From: Rhynchonema sp. JSB1_4
Lineage: Eukaryota; Nematoda; Chromadorea; Monhysterida; Xyalidae
Direction: 5' to 3'
DNA length: 64,000 nt
Assembly (NCBI GenBank): GCA_030248065.1
Contig: JASAMV010005008.1
Coordinates: 100,776 to 164,775 of the forward strand
A program made the position numbers and the translations under genes. Positions 26,575 to 38,185 of the stretch are shown piece after piece (within the stretch, counting starts at the first letter, position 1; each line of letters starts with the position of its first letter). The notes under the pieces are model-generated. The model was given only the letters and a program-made list of their open reading frames with translations. It searched no databases and was not told the DNA's origin.

Positions 26575-29500
26575 ATGTCCGAAAAATCGTACACACGCGA
26601 CGAGGTTGAGAGCCACAACTCATCTGACTCGATTTGGGTGATTTTGGACGGAAAAGTGTTGGATCTGACCAAATTCCTTGAAGACGTCAGTCATGTTACG
26701 TCTGCTTCGTACTCTTTTGCACACAAATAAACGAATTTTTCATAACTTTTTTAGCATCCAGGCGGCGAAGAGGTGCTATTGGAACAGGCGGGTGGCGACG
26801 CATCCGAGGCATTCAACGATGTCGGACATTCCAGCGATGCTCGAGAAATGATGAAAGATTATATCATTGGAACATTAAAAAAGGTTGTTTTATCCAACAT
26901 ATTTTACTTGCTTCAAGCGTTTTTTTCGGCTTCCTTTATTTATGAGCACGCTCGGCTTTGTTCTTGGCTAACGGTGTTGTGTGTGTTCCCTAATCCCTTT
27001 ACCCGTCAGCAGGGTTGGATTAAAAAAGTAAAGAATTTTAAAAAAGCAAGGCACTTTTTAATGTTTAAATTTTAAAAAGTATGTCCACCTTTTTATTATT
27101 TTTGCCGTTTTCCACCACTTTCTGGCTTTTTTAAGATTAAAATGGGTGTTTTATGTGTATTATTATTGCTCATGTTTCTCAACAAACCGCCTGCGACGCT
27201 TGTATTTCAGTTTGGAATTGTGTTGTGAGAGACTGAAGGCATTTTACATACCTGCAATCGTCAAACAATATCCATACAGGCCACTGTAGTCATTGATTAT
27301 TTTTAGTGGCAAGAAATAGCACGTTGCAGGTCCTTGTCGCCTTTCATATTTATCTACAAACTCACAACCAGCAGGTTGACCTTCGTACTTGCAATACACC
27401 AACTGAGTTACGTACCATCTAGTTCATCCGAATCGAAAAACATGCCGGTAGATGCCAAACAAAGTCGGTTTGAAAGTTCCCTTTTGTGTGCCCCAAGATA
27501 TCACTAATGACTGCGATTTTAGGGATTTCATACCTGTCGAACCTAATTTTTGGGGGTCCGAGATAACAAAGTGTGTCTTAAATAACTTTAAAATATTTTA
27601 AAAAAGTTAAAAAAAGTTCGACAAAATTTTTTTTTAATCCAGCTCTGCCCGTCAGAAGGAGCTTGTTGCTGAGCTGGCTGGGTATGGGTGTTGTTGTTTT
27701 GCGCATGCGCACTTAGGTGTAGACGTTAAAGGGGAAATTGCACATTCCTAACCGCCTTTCAAGTTTTACAAGTGTTTAGACAGCACTGTGGGCATCACAA
27801 AAATCAAATAATTTGGTACAAACTCTCAAACATGTACCCAGGAGGTTCCGTTTAAGACAAGCCACTGGGAACAAAATTCGGCGCGGACCGGCCGAATTTC
27901 TACCTGCGCATTCAGGCAAATTGCCTGATCAAAAAGCTGTCAAGGCGACAGAATGTTTCGCACGATTCTTGAAACTCACTAACTATAGAATTTCGCTTTT
28001 CTTTATATTTCGAATTTCGACGAATTGTTCCAGCGTGTCTGCTAAATGTTTCATGCTCTGCTTGTCACGCTGGAACAATTCGTCGAAATTCGAAATATAA
28101 AGAAAAGCGAAATTCTATAGTTAGTGAGTTTCAAGAATCGTGCGAAACATTCTGTCGCCTTGACAGCTTTTTGATCAGGCAATTTGCCTGAATGCGCAGG
28201 TGGAAATTCGGCCGGTCCGCGCCGAATTTTCTTCCCGATTGTTCCCTTTAAACTGCTTCTCATGGGTACATGTTTGAGAGTTTGTACCAAGTGATTTGAC
28301 TTTTATGATGCCCACACGACTGTCTAAACACTTGTAGAGTTTGAAAGGCGATTAGGAATGTGCAATTTCCCCTTTAATCAGTGACAAACCATACTTTTCT
28401 TTACCTTTCATATCTCTTGCGTGGGTATTTCGCAAGCACAAATGTGATTTGAAAATTTGTGATTTGTGATTCGCATGCCTATGCCCGAGACGCAGAACCC
28501 AAGTGCCACTGCCCTACATGCCAGTGGTGCCCCACCGCAGGGTTGGAAAAAAGTTTTTGAACAAGTTTTTAAAAAAAAATTTTTTTTAAAGTCTCAGATT
28601 CGGGGAAATTTTACCAAATTTGCCTAAAAACGCGCAATCCGCGAAAAAATGTAACTTTAATTGACAAGTCACTTTTGTGACTTGGTTTGCATCACTTATG
28701 AAGGGTGTTTACCGACAATTCTTTTGGGAGAAACTTTTCAAACGCGTTGCCTGATCCGTAAAGCGCATGATGCGTGCACTGGCTATAGCGGTCACGTGAC
28801 TTCTGTAGCCAGTGCACGCATAACGCGCTTACGGATCAGGCAACGCGGTTGAAAAGTTTCTCACAAAAGAATTGTTAGAGTATATTGGTCGCACAATGAC
28901 CATATGAGAATCCATCCAAAACCACCTTGATCGTCAGGATTCCAGAGTTGAGCCACGCTTAACCACTGGGCTATTTGTATTTCTCACAAAACATTTTCAT
29001 CTCAAAATAAACCAGCCAGTCAACCACGTTTTTAATCTCTGAAACATTTCGCTTACTGCATACTTTATGTGTGATTACACGTTGCCGCGCAATGTCAGTT
29101 TGAATTTTCTGGCTTGTCAATTCAGGAAAAATTTTGGATGGATTCTCATATAGTCATTGTGCGACCAATACCATGCAAGTACATGCATACTGTGTCTCAT
29201 GTATAGTCCAGCCACCAGCTCATGAGACGACTTTTTTTAAAGCTTGCTTGGCCGTATTCAAAAATGCTCCAGATAAATTTTACACGTGTTTTCGCAAACA
29301 AAAGAGATTGGCTGAGGGAGATGATGACAAGTTCCAGCTGGCTGACCTCAATTTGTTGCGTGCTTACGCGAACAGCAGCGATGTTCAGCACACAAATGTT
29401 TTGGGAGTCAAAAGGGAATTTACGCACCGAGTGGAGAGCGTGTTTTTAAAAAATACATGCGTTTCTCTTTCTTTCATTTCCGAAATACGTGGAACCGGAA

Positions 29501-30466
29501 CATTGTTGGATCCGCACAAGCCAATTTCAAAAAAAATCGTCTCATGAGTTCGTGGCTGGACTATATCACGGGAAGGTATAATAACATCATTTGGGGCATC
29601 TCAGATACCAAATACATGCCCCAAAAGTGATTTTGTGAAGAAAATTTTCCGACCCTTGAGAAAAATGACAAAAAAATAACCCCCAAAAAGGCCATTTTTG
29701 GACGTTTTAGAACGTCTTGTTCGCCAAAAAAAATTAAAAAAAATTTTTTTTTCTGAATTTTTCAAAAATCTTTTTTAGAAAAATTTTTTTCTTTGCCCAA
29801 CCCTGCCCCACCGTTGTCGTGAAAGTCATGCTTCGTTACCTCACAGCTGAATGCACAGCTGATGTTTCATTTCTGAAACGCGCACTCTCACCCACACTCA
29901 GCATAACATTTTAGGATGATAAGACAGCGTCCAAAGCGACCAAAGGCAACAGTCCAAATCGCAGCAGTGCCAGTGACACAACCAATGACCAATCAATGTT
30001 TGCTAGCTCGTTAGTCCAGCCGTCTGATGTTTCATTGTCTTATTTTGCCACCCCGTTCCTCCCCTTTACGTGTTTCTCGTAAAGTGTTTCTTAGCACACA
30101 ATGAATTTTAAGTGAACTTAGTGCAAGAGCAACTAACGAACATAGCTTAATGAAACATGAGGCAACAGTAGCCGTATTTCCTTGTTTTTTATAGGCATGC
30201 AATGTTCAGCGTGCACATCACTGCTGACTAACTATAACTGGCTGATGTTTCATTTCATTTCACTACTGTACAAGATGCGAAGCGCGCTTTGTGCACCCAA
30301 ACTGGTGAAAGTCGATTACGTTGACTGACGGTAACGAAGTCCACTAAAAAACTTGGACTTCTCTTCTCCCTCTTGCAGGACGTGGACTAACTGGCTGATC
30401 CCAACTGCTATTGCAGTCACGGTCGCTGTGCTCTATCGTCTGTTTGTGCGACAAACACAGAGTTAG
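26575..30466 (+). CDS. CYB5: Cytochrome b5, tail-anchored
   Basis: Electron carrier of the endoplasmic reticulum (desaturases, P450s and other oxygenases). Four exons: 26575-26685, 26755-26883, 29915-30009 and 30379-30466, in frame, 140 residues. The haem-binding fold is clear: [18 protein letters not shown], then [20 protein letters not shown] with axial His in HPGG (residue 38), and [13 protein letters not shown] with the second axial His. Exon 3 encodes a polar Ser/Asn/Thr linker. Exon 4 encodes one membrane helix ([18 protein letters not shown]) and a short basic tail, typical of an ER tail anchor. Intron 3 is 3,031 bp and holds three transposon-like elements. AATAAA at 30681 is a likely poly(A) signal. 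Confidence 0.95.
27010..27647. mobile_element. hAT-like non-autonomous element with 8-bp duplication CCCGTCAG
   Basis: 638 bp. The left end CAGGGTTGGATTAAAAAAG matches the complement of the right end TTTTTAATCCAGCTCTG. CCCGTCAG is present exactly at 27002-27009 and again at 27648-27655. The CA...TG ends plus 8-bp duplication are hallmarks of hAT elements. No transposase frame is present. Confidence 0.9.
27730..28373. mobile_element. 644-bp foldback palindrome flanked by TTAA
   Basis: Two arms of about 300 bp, nearly identical in reverse orientation, around a short loop at about 28037-28070. Ends are AGGGGAAATTGCACATTCC and its complement, with TTAA on both sides (27726-27729 and 28374-28377). 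TTAA suggests a piggyBac-type target; a TA target (Tc1/mariner) fits equally because the termini are themselves A/T. Confidence 0.88.
28538..29805. mobile_element. hAT-like element with 8-bp duplication CCCCACCG and internal inverted repeats
   Basis: 1,268 bp. Left end CAGGGTTGG, right end CCAACCCTG, with exact 8-bp duplication CCCCACCG at 28530-28537 and 29806-29813. Inside are three separate inverted pairs: 28698-28790 with 28802-28875; 28883-28922 with 29126-29172; and 29205-29235 with 29535-29566. A tRNA-like stretch lies at 28951-28973 on the minus strand. It shares termini with the element at 27010 but little of the interior. No transposase. Confidence 0.9.
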
Positions 30467-31195
30467 ACATTTCCGACACGGTGTACCTCTCAAAATTGCT
30501 TATTATTAATATACTCTATTTGTTTGATCCTATTCATGAATTCCTGTTATTTTATTCACCAGATTCACTTGCCTTGCTATGAAACTGCACAATGGATACT
30601 TTTGCCAGATGAGAACTTAGATGAAAGGTTATGATTATATCAAGTCATCTTCACGACGGGCTGTTCATGTGATCCCTCCAAATAAAATTATGTTAAATTG
30701 TTATGTGTGTAGGTACCCAGATATCTGATTCGTTAATACGTTCAAATCTGCTTGTGTGTACGTTTGTACTTTCTGCGCTAAAACTTGTGTTGGTTTATGA
30801 ATTAAATCCATGTGAAAGGAAGCTTACTTTACCTACCAAGCTCAAAATGTGGTCAATAAACACGTGAGCTATTCTATGTTTGACTATGATTTATTGATCT
30901 GATGTGGTCCTGACTTTGGAGATGGATAAGCGCACTGCAAACCATTCCCAACGAGATGACACGATAGGGCGGGATACAATCAGGCACACGTCAGCTGATG
31001 ATGCCCACGAATGGAGCTGTGTTGTTTTTGCTTGTTGCCATAACCAGAGCACGGTAGAGTACGGGGACTACGCCCGAAACGATGACACAAGTTTGCAATA
31101 TAGCTGCGCCAGTACCTACATATAGTACGATTATGTTATGAGTTCGGAAATCCAAAAATAAACACAGATACAGCTAAGAAACAATCAAAAACAAC

Positions 31196-32841
31196 ATGGA
31201 CACGGAACACCTGATCAAACGCGTTCGATTTGACAAGTCGACCAAAAAGGCAGCGGCCAAGCCCGAATCCACCGATAGCAGCGATAGCGAAAATGAACGA
31301 CAAAGCAAAGCCGTCAAACAGGCGAAAATTAAAGCTGCGTGAGTTGTGTGGTTCCAAAGTTATTTTCCGTTATTAACGGCATAAGTTCACATCAATTATA
31401 AACGGAGGACCTCTATCGGCGTGCGTTCAGGTACAAACGCGCGTACACCGAAGACGAATACCAGGACAAGATGAGTCTGCTGGATGATCCATGTGTGACA
31501 CGGTTCTTCGAGGTTTGTGAATTGGACCTTGGGTGGAATTTTCGAAACGGTGTGAACGTCAGTTGGGTGCAAAGGTCGGCGTAAGCTCGGTCGGTGTAAA
31601 CAGGAAACATCGGCTGTTGTGACAAGTGTTTCATGGACATGAGTGCAGCCGTAAACCTGGCAAGGGCGGAAACGTATACGCGGATGTGCTTTGAGAGCAC
31701 GGGGTGCAAGTTTTTGGGGCGAGCCCTGGTTGTCCGTCTAACTGACGAGACCTAGGCAGCCGCGGTATTAGACTCTGGGTCGAAACCGCAATGCCACCCA
31801 CGCGTCATATGCACCCAGTGCTCTCAAAGAATATCTGCATATATACATGTATGTGAAATGTTTCATGTTTGCACCGAGCTTACACCGACCGAGCGTTCGA
31901 TCGAGCTTACACCGGCCTTTACGCCCAATTGACGTTGACACCGTTTCGAACATACAGTACTGACTGCAATTGAGTTGCGCATGTACATCCATTTGTATGT
32001 ACATGCGCGGCACTCAATTGCAATCAGTACTGTACGACCCTTAAAAAATAAAAACAAAAGATTTGACTAAGAAAGATGATAGACTGATTCAGATCACTGT
32101 CGTGCTATTCTTCCTGCTGCTTGGTGTGTACAGCTACTTCTACTATGAGGATGTGATGCACAAGATCCACTTGGTGTACGCACACATGGGCCATGCCGAG
32201 GCACAACACATTGTCGCTCAACGATACCTCAAAGGTTATGATACACGTCTATGAGCGTTTGCGGTCGCAACGAATTTGTTTGCATCAAAAATGGATCCAA
32301 AGACAAGTAATGTTGGTGCATGCGGACAAGGAATTACTGCGCAGTTGTAGATTGTGTGCCCTTGTTGTACATCTCGTGGTTCGACAGTTTGCGGACCAAA
32401 ACATCAGAACATATTCACAACGTGGAGGGCATTATGAATCGAGGACACCATGAGGGGATATATTGCGCATAATGCCCGAACCAAACCAACTACAGTGAAA
32501 ACCAAAGGACTAACCCCGATTCTGCAGGACTAGGCGGTGTTCAACAAGACGAACGCGAGGCAGTGAAATGGCTGAAACAAGCAGCCGACGCCGGACATCC
32601 CGAGGCCAGTTACAACCTTGGTGTGGCACACATGAAGCGAATCACCACGTTGGAGAAGGGGTCCGTTCTTGTTGCGATGGGCGTTATCAAAAGCAATTGT
32701 GCTTCCCCTGAGTATGTGAACGGTGCATCAATTTTCAGCGAGGCCCGACGTTTGATCCAGCACGCAGCACGCAACGGCGTCAAAAATGCTGATTTCGTTC
32801 ACAAGGAAGTGTGCATCAAAGCGGGCCGATGTGACACGTAG
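31196..32841 (+). CDS. Small single-pass membrane protein with a Sel1-like repeat
   Basis: Exons 31196-31338, 31431-31512, 32072-32234, 32528-32660 and 32739-32841 give 207 residues. Reading through the last 78-bp intron also stays open. The N-terminus is basic (LIKRVRFDKSTKKAAAK), followed by a Ser/Glu-rich stretch. One membrane helix, ITVVLFFLLLGVYSYFYY, starts about residue 80. Then come Sel1/TPR-type repeats: MGHAEAQHIVAQRYLKG, DEREAVKWLKQAADAGHPEA and EARRLIQHAARNGV. Sel1 repeats usually mediate protein contacts; the role here is unknown and I do not recognise an orthologue. The acceptor of exon 3 follows a 559-bp intron full of nested repeats and is the least certain join. Confidence 0.75.
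31531..32040. mobile_element. 226-bp MITE family, copy 3, carrying two later insertions
   Basis: Begins GGGTGGAATTTTCGAAACGG like the copies at 18693 and 38275, and ends TTCGAACATA...CGACCC once an inner insert is removed. One insert-like block at about 31675-31835 has inverted arms (GTGCTTTGAGAGCAC and GTGCTCTCAAAG). The other is a 78-bp palindrome at 31955-32032 (CAGTACTG ends) with TA on each side. The element sits in an intron of the Sel1-type gene. Confidence 0.75.
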
Positions 32842-33171
32842 GCATGCGAATGGAAAAGAACGCGAACGCAAACTCGAAAACTGTTGAAAACCGACAGAAC
32901 TTTACTATGGTTGTTGGAACTAGTAACTTCAATCGAATAGCGTACCATAAGTATCATACAATAGCGACAAACTCACTATCGAAATCACGAAATCAAGTGA
33001 AATTATGCCTTTTCCTAAAATCAATTGAGCACTTTCTCGACACTATGATGTTACATGGACTGAATAGCATTCAGTATACAGTAATGCAATTCATTATATG
33101 ATATTGTGGCAACTAGTACAGAAGTCATAGTCTTCGCCAGGCACTGGAATGCAATATAAGTGAGATCTGCT
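32842..33171. other. Short convergent intergenic spacer
   Basis: 330 bp between the 3' ends of the Sel1-type gene and ZUP1; AT-rich, nothing recognised. Confidence 0.6.
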
Positions 33172-36100
33172 CTAAGTGATTCGATTCAAACAGAATCCCT
33201 GTCTCTTCACGGTCTCCAGCTCTGCGTCCGTATCAATCAGCCCCTTCACCACCACCAATTGGTATTTGTCGGATTTGAAATCCATGATCGTCTTTCTGAC
33301 CGGTCTCAGACGTTGACCTGCGTTCTGTATGGTCATCAACACCAACTCTTGCATGCGTTCGGGCCGATGGGAAGGGTCGAAGACAAGCAGTCGATAGGGA
33401 CAAGTAGGTACGGACGGATGACGCAGATACTCGACGCCGATTATGGTGATACTGTGACCTGCAGGGGATGGACAAACTCAAAGTCTAATACCAACAGACA
33501 TGAATACTAGAACAGACCAATCTGTAGGACACTGTCTGTCTCATGCGCGACAATGTTGCATGGATGTGTACTTAGAGTCCATGTATGCAATACCGCACAT
33601 AAAACATTACTAAAAACAACGCATTATAAGAAAAAGCAATTTTACCTTGGAATTGGCAGTAAATCGGCGGTCGAAACGGCGGTCCAGTTGGGTCGAAATG
33701 CGTCCACACAAACTCGAACAATCGCGGGTGCTGACGTCCGTTTTCGGGCGTTCGAAATTCCACCATTTCAGTTCTTCAAAAATTTGTCATAAAACGGAAT
33801 ACAATATTGCATAGACATATGTAGAGTACCAAAACGACCGACTTTATTCTAAACGAATGCATGAGCGATCCGACTTCAGTTGCACCAATCCATTTCCTCG
33901 TGTTGCGCAATCGGCCTTCCAGCTGTGCCGCTCCGACTCGGTCGAAACCCTGATCCCAGGCCGATTCGATCTGACGTTGCAGTTGGGGCACAGAGGGCAT
34001 GGTCGGATCGGAGGCTGAAGTTGTCGATTCTGGTTGGCAACGCCATGGGGCGCCTGCTCAAAAATAATATGGCCAACAAAGCATTCACCACATTCTCAGA
34101 GCAAACCATTCCAAATGTGCGTCTTGTATTCGTCCCGTTTCGCGAGCGCGCTCAACAACATCTGGATGTTTCTGTATCCACAGCCGAAACCACGGTCGGC
34201 CTGCGCCGTGGCAAAATGTGAAACATCAACCGAACACATCCGACACGACACGACAGAACGGTCATTGCTGGACAATTGGCAGATGGTCGCGAATAGATCT
34301 GAGCAAAATTATTGACTATGAGACTGAAATATCAACCTATCTTGCACTAAACGCAGACGAAAATGCACTGTGCTGCCGAGAAAGGATTCTTACCGGAGTT
34401 TTCCGGTTACAGCCCCCGGCGAATAGAGCCCCGGTGGGGCTCTATTTGGAAAATGTTCTAGATAGAGCCCCATGGGGCTCTATTCGGGATTTTTTTCGTT
34501 CTGGTACCCATTTTGTGATCTAAATTTACCGATAAAAAAGGAGCAAAACGAGCTATTTTACATGGTATTTCGTACTTTTTGGCCAAAATCTTTGCCTTTC
34601 GGGCACATAGAACCAAAATACAGTCCATACAAAGCGACGATAAGACACAAAAACGTGTTGCATTCAGGTATGAACCATATTCGATAAGTACATGGGGCTC
34701 TATTCGGAAGATGGTTCGAATAAAGCCCCAGGGGGCTCTACTTGGGAATAAAAATAATTTTCAAAATCCGATTTCCCACCTACTACCGAATAGAGCTCCA
34801 GGGGCGGTAGTCGGAAAACTCCGGTAGGTTATGTGATGATAGAGCAGGGCACAAATTTTGACCACTGTAAAAACTGGTCCTCTCTTGAACTGATGAACAA
34901 GTTCTCCTTTCGGCCAAAAAATGAATTTCAACGCTGTAGCAGAGCCAATGGGGACTCCCTTGAACAAAAGCTGGATCAGCTGCTATCCGGACAATAAACA
35001 CGGCAAAAACACGAAATTCGAGAAAACCATGTCTGGGTAACCGGTGGAAAAGCATCCACATCCACCCAAAGCTCCAAGGCCCCATTCTTCCTTCCTCACA
35101 GAATTCCACGCCTATGATCAATATGAAACATCAGCCAACCGACCAGCAACCGGTTGTTGTGTCTCGACACCGGCAGTGTTGTTCTCCCTGCCCAGTTGCA
35201 CCCGTCGTTCGTGGTAATCAGCCAACGACACCTGACCTCGGGCATGAGCACGATTCAATGCATTTGAACCTTGACGTGCGTATGACGACGTGGAATCCAT
35301 GCCGTTATCACGCTGAAAACGGTGAAACATTAGCATCTGGTCACAATTCTACTTTTAGGTGATAACTAGTTGGGACCCGTGCCTACGGCCCGGCTACAGC
35401 GCCGCGCCCGTGCCACCCTCCCCCTGCCGAAGACCCGTTAGCATACCCAAAGCTACCCGTGAAAATTGATCCGTCCGCACCTCTCTGAGGGAGGGGGCCA
35501 CACACATACGTCATCCTGTTTTAATAGTATAGATTTCGCAACTATTTCACTTCACTCACCCGCAAACGTTGCATTTCAGCGTCGGGGCTGATTCGTTGAC
35601 CAACGGCACTTGTGGATGGAATCGCACGCTCGATCTCTGAAATGTTTGATAAAAGAAAAATCTCGACATTTTTTATGAATACTAATATGTATACCTTGCA
35701 TGTGCTCCTGTACGTGCGCTTCAATTAGTCCAGGCCCGACAAGCAATGAACACATTGGACAAGACTCCAGTTGACTGGTTTCAATCGATTCGCTTGCTGC
35801 GACAGCAGTGTTCGGCTCCGATGCCACGATGCCTGAATCATAAAGGAAAATAAAAGATAAAATAAATAATATCGATAAGATAACGCAATAATAAAAAATG
35901 AACAAACCCTCGTGCGCAATAGCAAAATGCAGTTGTACAGCGTCAGCACCGTCACCTACAAAGTCACACATCGGGCACTGCGCTGACTCGTCGTCGGTGG
36001 CTGTCGTTGCACTCAAGTGGGATGCGATCAAGTGGTCCGCCAATGCGGCACCTGGAAACGAAGCAAAACAAATACTTCCATCCCCTGTCACTAAAGTTAA

Positions 36101-36271
36101 TGGCAAAGTGGGGACATAAAAAATAAAATAGAAGAAACACACACCAGATTTCAAACTAGCAGCACAATGCGAGCACAACAGTGGTTCTTCGTGTTCATTG
36201 GTCATGTGCTCGCGATACGCATCAATGTTTGTGCCAAAGTCAATGTCACACGCCTCGCAAGTCGCACTCAT
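33172..36271 (-). CDS. ZUP1: ZUP1 (ZUFSP)-type K63-specific deubiquitinase, peptidase family C78
   Basis: Cuts Lys63-linked ubiquitin chains; nuclear and linked to genome maintenance in other animals. Exons: 36271-36145, 36051-35908, 35832-35695, 35636-35560, 35312 to about 35118, 34298 (or 34267) to 34107, 34053-33843, 33773-33646 and 33458-33172. The first three encode four C2H2 zinc fingers (CEACDIDF, LCSHCAASL, CPMCDFV and CPMCSLLV, each with paired His). Next is the helical ubiquitin-binding block (NALNRAHARGQVSLADYH), then the C78 domain. The catalytic Cys is in DRGFGCGYRNIQMLLSAL and the His in FQGHSITIIGVE, with FDPS following. WIGATEVGSL and HPRLFEF are family blocks. The 3' end of exon 5 and a possible small exon in 34300-35118 are unresolved. 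Confidence 0.9.
34393..34824. mobile_element. TA-flanked inverted-repeat element with AATAGAGCCCC sub-repeats
   Basis: 432 bp; ends CCGGAGTTTTCCG and CGGAAAACTCCGG, with TA on both sides (34391-34392 and 34825-34826). The interior repeats GGGGCTCTATTCGG and its complement. It lies in an intron of ZUP1 and is related to the elements at 42095 and 57925. Confidence 0.85.
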
Positions 36272-36698
36272 CTTGTGAGGCTGGCCACAAACGGAATGAG
36301 CATGAATGTCACAATCACATCGTGCCAAAATGATACTGATGTCGGAAAAGTACCAGGAATTGGCTTGAAACCGAATTTCTCGAATATCATCGATCTTCAA
36401 AGTCCTGTTAACGTTTATCCTTTCTGAGTAACTGCATGCAATATACTCTTTGACTAGTAATTTTCGGTGGTTTCTAGTATATACAGTGGAACATCAAACA
36501 CAATTTTCACAACTGACACACATACACGCGGAGGAAAACAGGCAAGAAGACAACCGAAATAAACATCTCTATCAGTCCGACCCGTTTGAATTGACATGAT
36601 TTACAAAGCTGGGCGGAAGTGGATGAATTACTAACGAATCAGTAAATGATACACATACTGCATCAAACAGGCGAAATATAATTGAGCGATTCACAGAA

Positions 36699-37878
36699 TC
36701 AGATTTGCTCCATTTCAACCAGCACCCCGCCGCAGTCCTTCGGGTGCAGAAACATCACTGGCTTGCCGTGGGCACCGATCTTTGGTTCTTTGCCCAGACA
36801 CCTGACACCGTGAGATTTCACAGTTTCGACAGCCGTTGTAATATCGTCGACCTAAACATGGACAACATAGGGTATACGTGTAAAACCGGTGAATTCTGAT
36901 TTGAGGGCGCGTTCAACCTTCAGTCATATCGGGAATCTGGAAAGAAAATTTTTTTTACATCCAAGATTCCGTTACCGATTCCCGATATGACTAAACGCAC
37001 GTCGGAAATCGATCTTTTGAAAACATTTCAAATTGCGAGATGCGCTTTTTTATTCCCGACTCCTGATGTACGGTTGGTCCTATCGTGAATCGGGAATCTT
37101 GGACATAGAAAAAAATTCGATTCCTGATTTCCAGTACGACTAGACGCGCCCTGGACAGCCAAAACATAAACTTGCAAACCTCAAGACAGACGTGGTGCAT
37201 CCCACCATCTTTATTTTTGGCCATAAATGCAGCAATTGGACTGTTGTCACCAAGAGGGTGCAGGAGCTAAAAAAAGTCAAGACATTTAGATAACCAAGAC
37301 AAGACTCACGTGTGTAAGCAGAGCCGACGAACAAACCTCAATTTTCGTATTATTCAACTCAACGAATACCGTGTAGACACCGTGTTCGGGCAATGGCTGA
37401 AACAGAAGGAGTGTATACCAGGGTTTTATTCAGTTTTTTACAAATGTGAGCAATATTTATAATAATAGAGTAGTCTCAAGCTGCATATATAATTTCGGAC
37501 TATCACGAGACTATATATGTTACAAAAGCGGACATTCCAGAACATACACGCACAAAACATCAAGAAATGACTGACCACAGCTTCGCTGACTTTGGCACCG
37601 AGTACGGTTCGGTAGAACTCCGACGCCTTGTTCAGATCGGGGCAAGCGATAGCGATGTGATTGAGACGACCCACTGAGAACACAATGTTATGATCTGGTG
37701 CCGAAGACAAGGCCCGAACCATGGGAATTGAGCCGCAAGATCTCCTCAATAACGGCGGGACTGAGTAAGTGAGATTTGATGTTGTGCTGTTGGTGTGCGT
37801 CGAGGCAATTCTTTGCAGAACATTGAGTGACTGTCGTCGCCAACACAATGGCAGCGTTTTGAGCGTGGTGATGTGCAT
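36699..37878 (-). CDS. MCEE: Methylmalonyl-CoA epimerase, mitochondrial
   Basis: Converts D- to L-methylmalonyl-CoA in propionate catabolism, in the mitochondrial matrix. Four exons: 37878-37576, 37396-37337, 37266-37180 and 36851-36699; 200 residues, in frame throughout. The first 60 or so residues are rich in Arg, Ser and Thr and poor in acid, as in a mitochondrial presequence. The glyoxalase-fold core starts VGRLNHIAIACPDL. Metal ligands are visible: His in LNHIAIA, His in GGMHHVCLEV, and Glu in GGVLVEMEQ near the C-terminus. Other matches are GAKVSEAVPLPEHGV, LLHPLGDNSPI and KIGAHGKPVMFLHPKDCGG. The start is the first ATG in the frame. Intron 3 contains a foldback element. Confidence 0.95.
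36904..37152. mobile_element. 249-bp foldback element in MCEE intron 3
   Basis: Ends AGGGCGCGT and ACGCGCCCT, and an inner inverted pair around CGGGAATCTTGG / CCAAGATTCCG. No clear target duplication. Confidence 0.75.
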
Positions 37879-38185
37879 TATTTTATGTTCGTTCACGCAC
37901 GGAAAGAATAAGCAACTTGTTGCAGACCTCTGAATTTAAAACGGGTTCTCGTGAAAAAACGTTTTTTGTTTTTTCGACGCACTTTTGAGGTGGAAGCGGA
38001 AAAAACGAAAAACCTCGCTGGTACCCGGGGAAGCTCAAATTTGCACACAACTTGAACGGCATGGACTTCCAGCACCATGCGAAATTTCATCCCACTGCGC
38101 ACTGCATATACGCACGCGCGATTGCGGGCAACATACAGTAAACGTTTTTGTAAAAACGCTCTTTCCGTTTTTCCACAAATGACCA

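Noticed and set aside
27813..28290. Two 79-95-codon frames with nearly the same peptide on opposite strands
   Set aside because: They are mirror images created by the palindrome arms and not genes.
28951..28973. tRNA-like A-box (GCCCAGTGGTTAAGCG on the minus strand)
   Set aside because: There is no matching B-box, and cloverleaf pairing cannot be drawn. It may be a tRNA-derived relic inside the hAT-like element.
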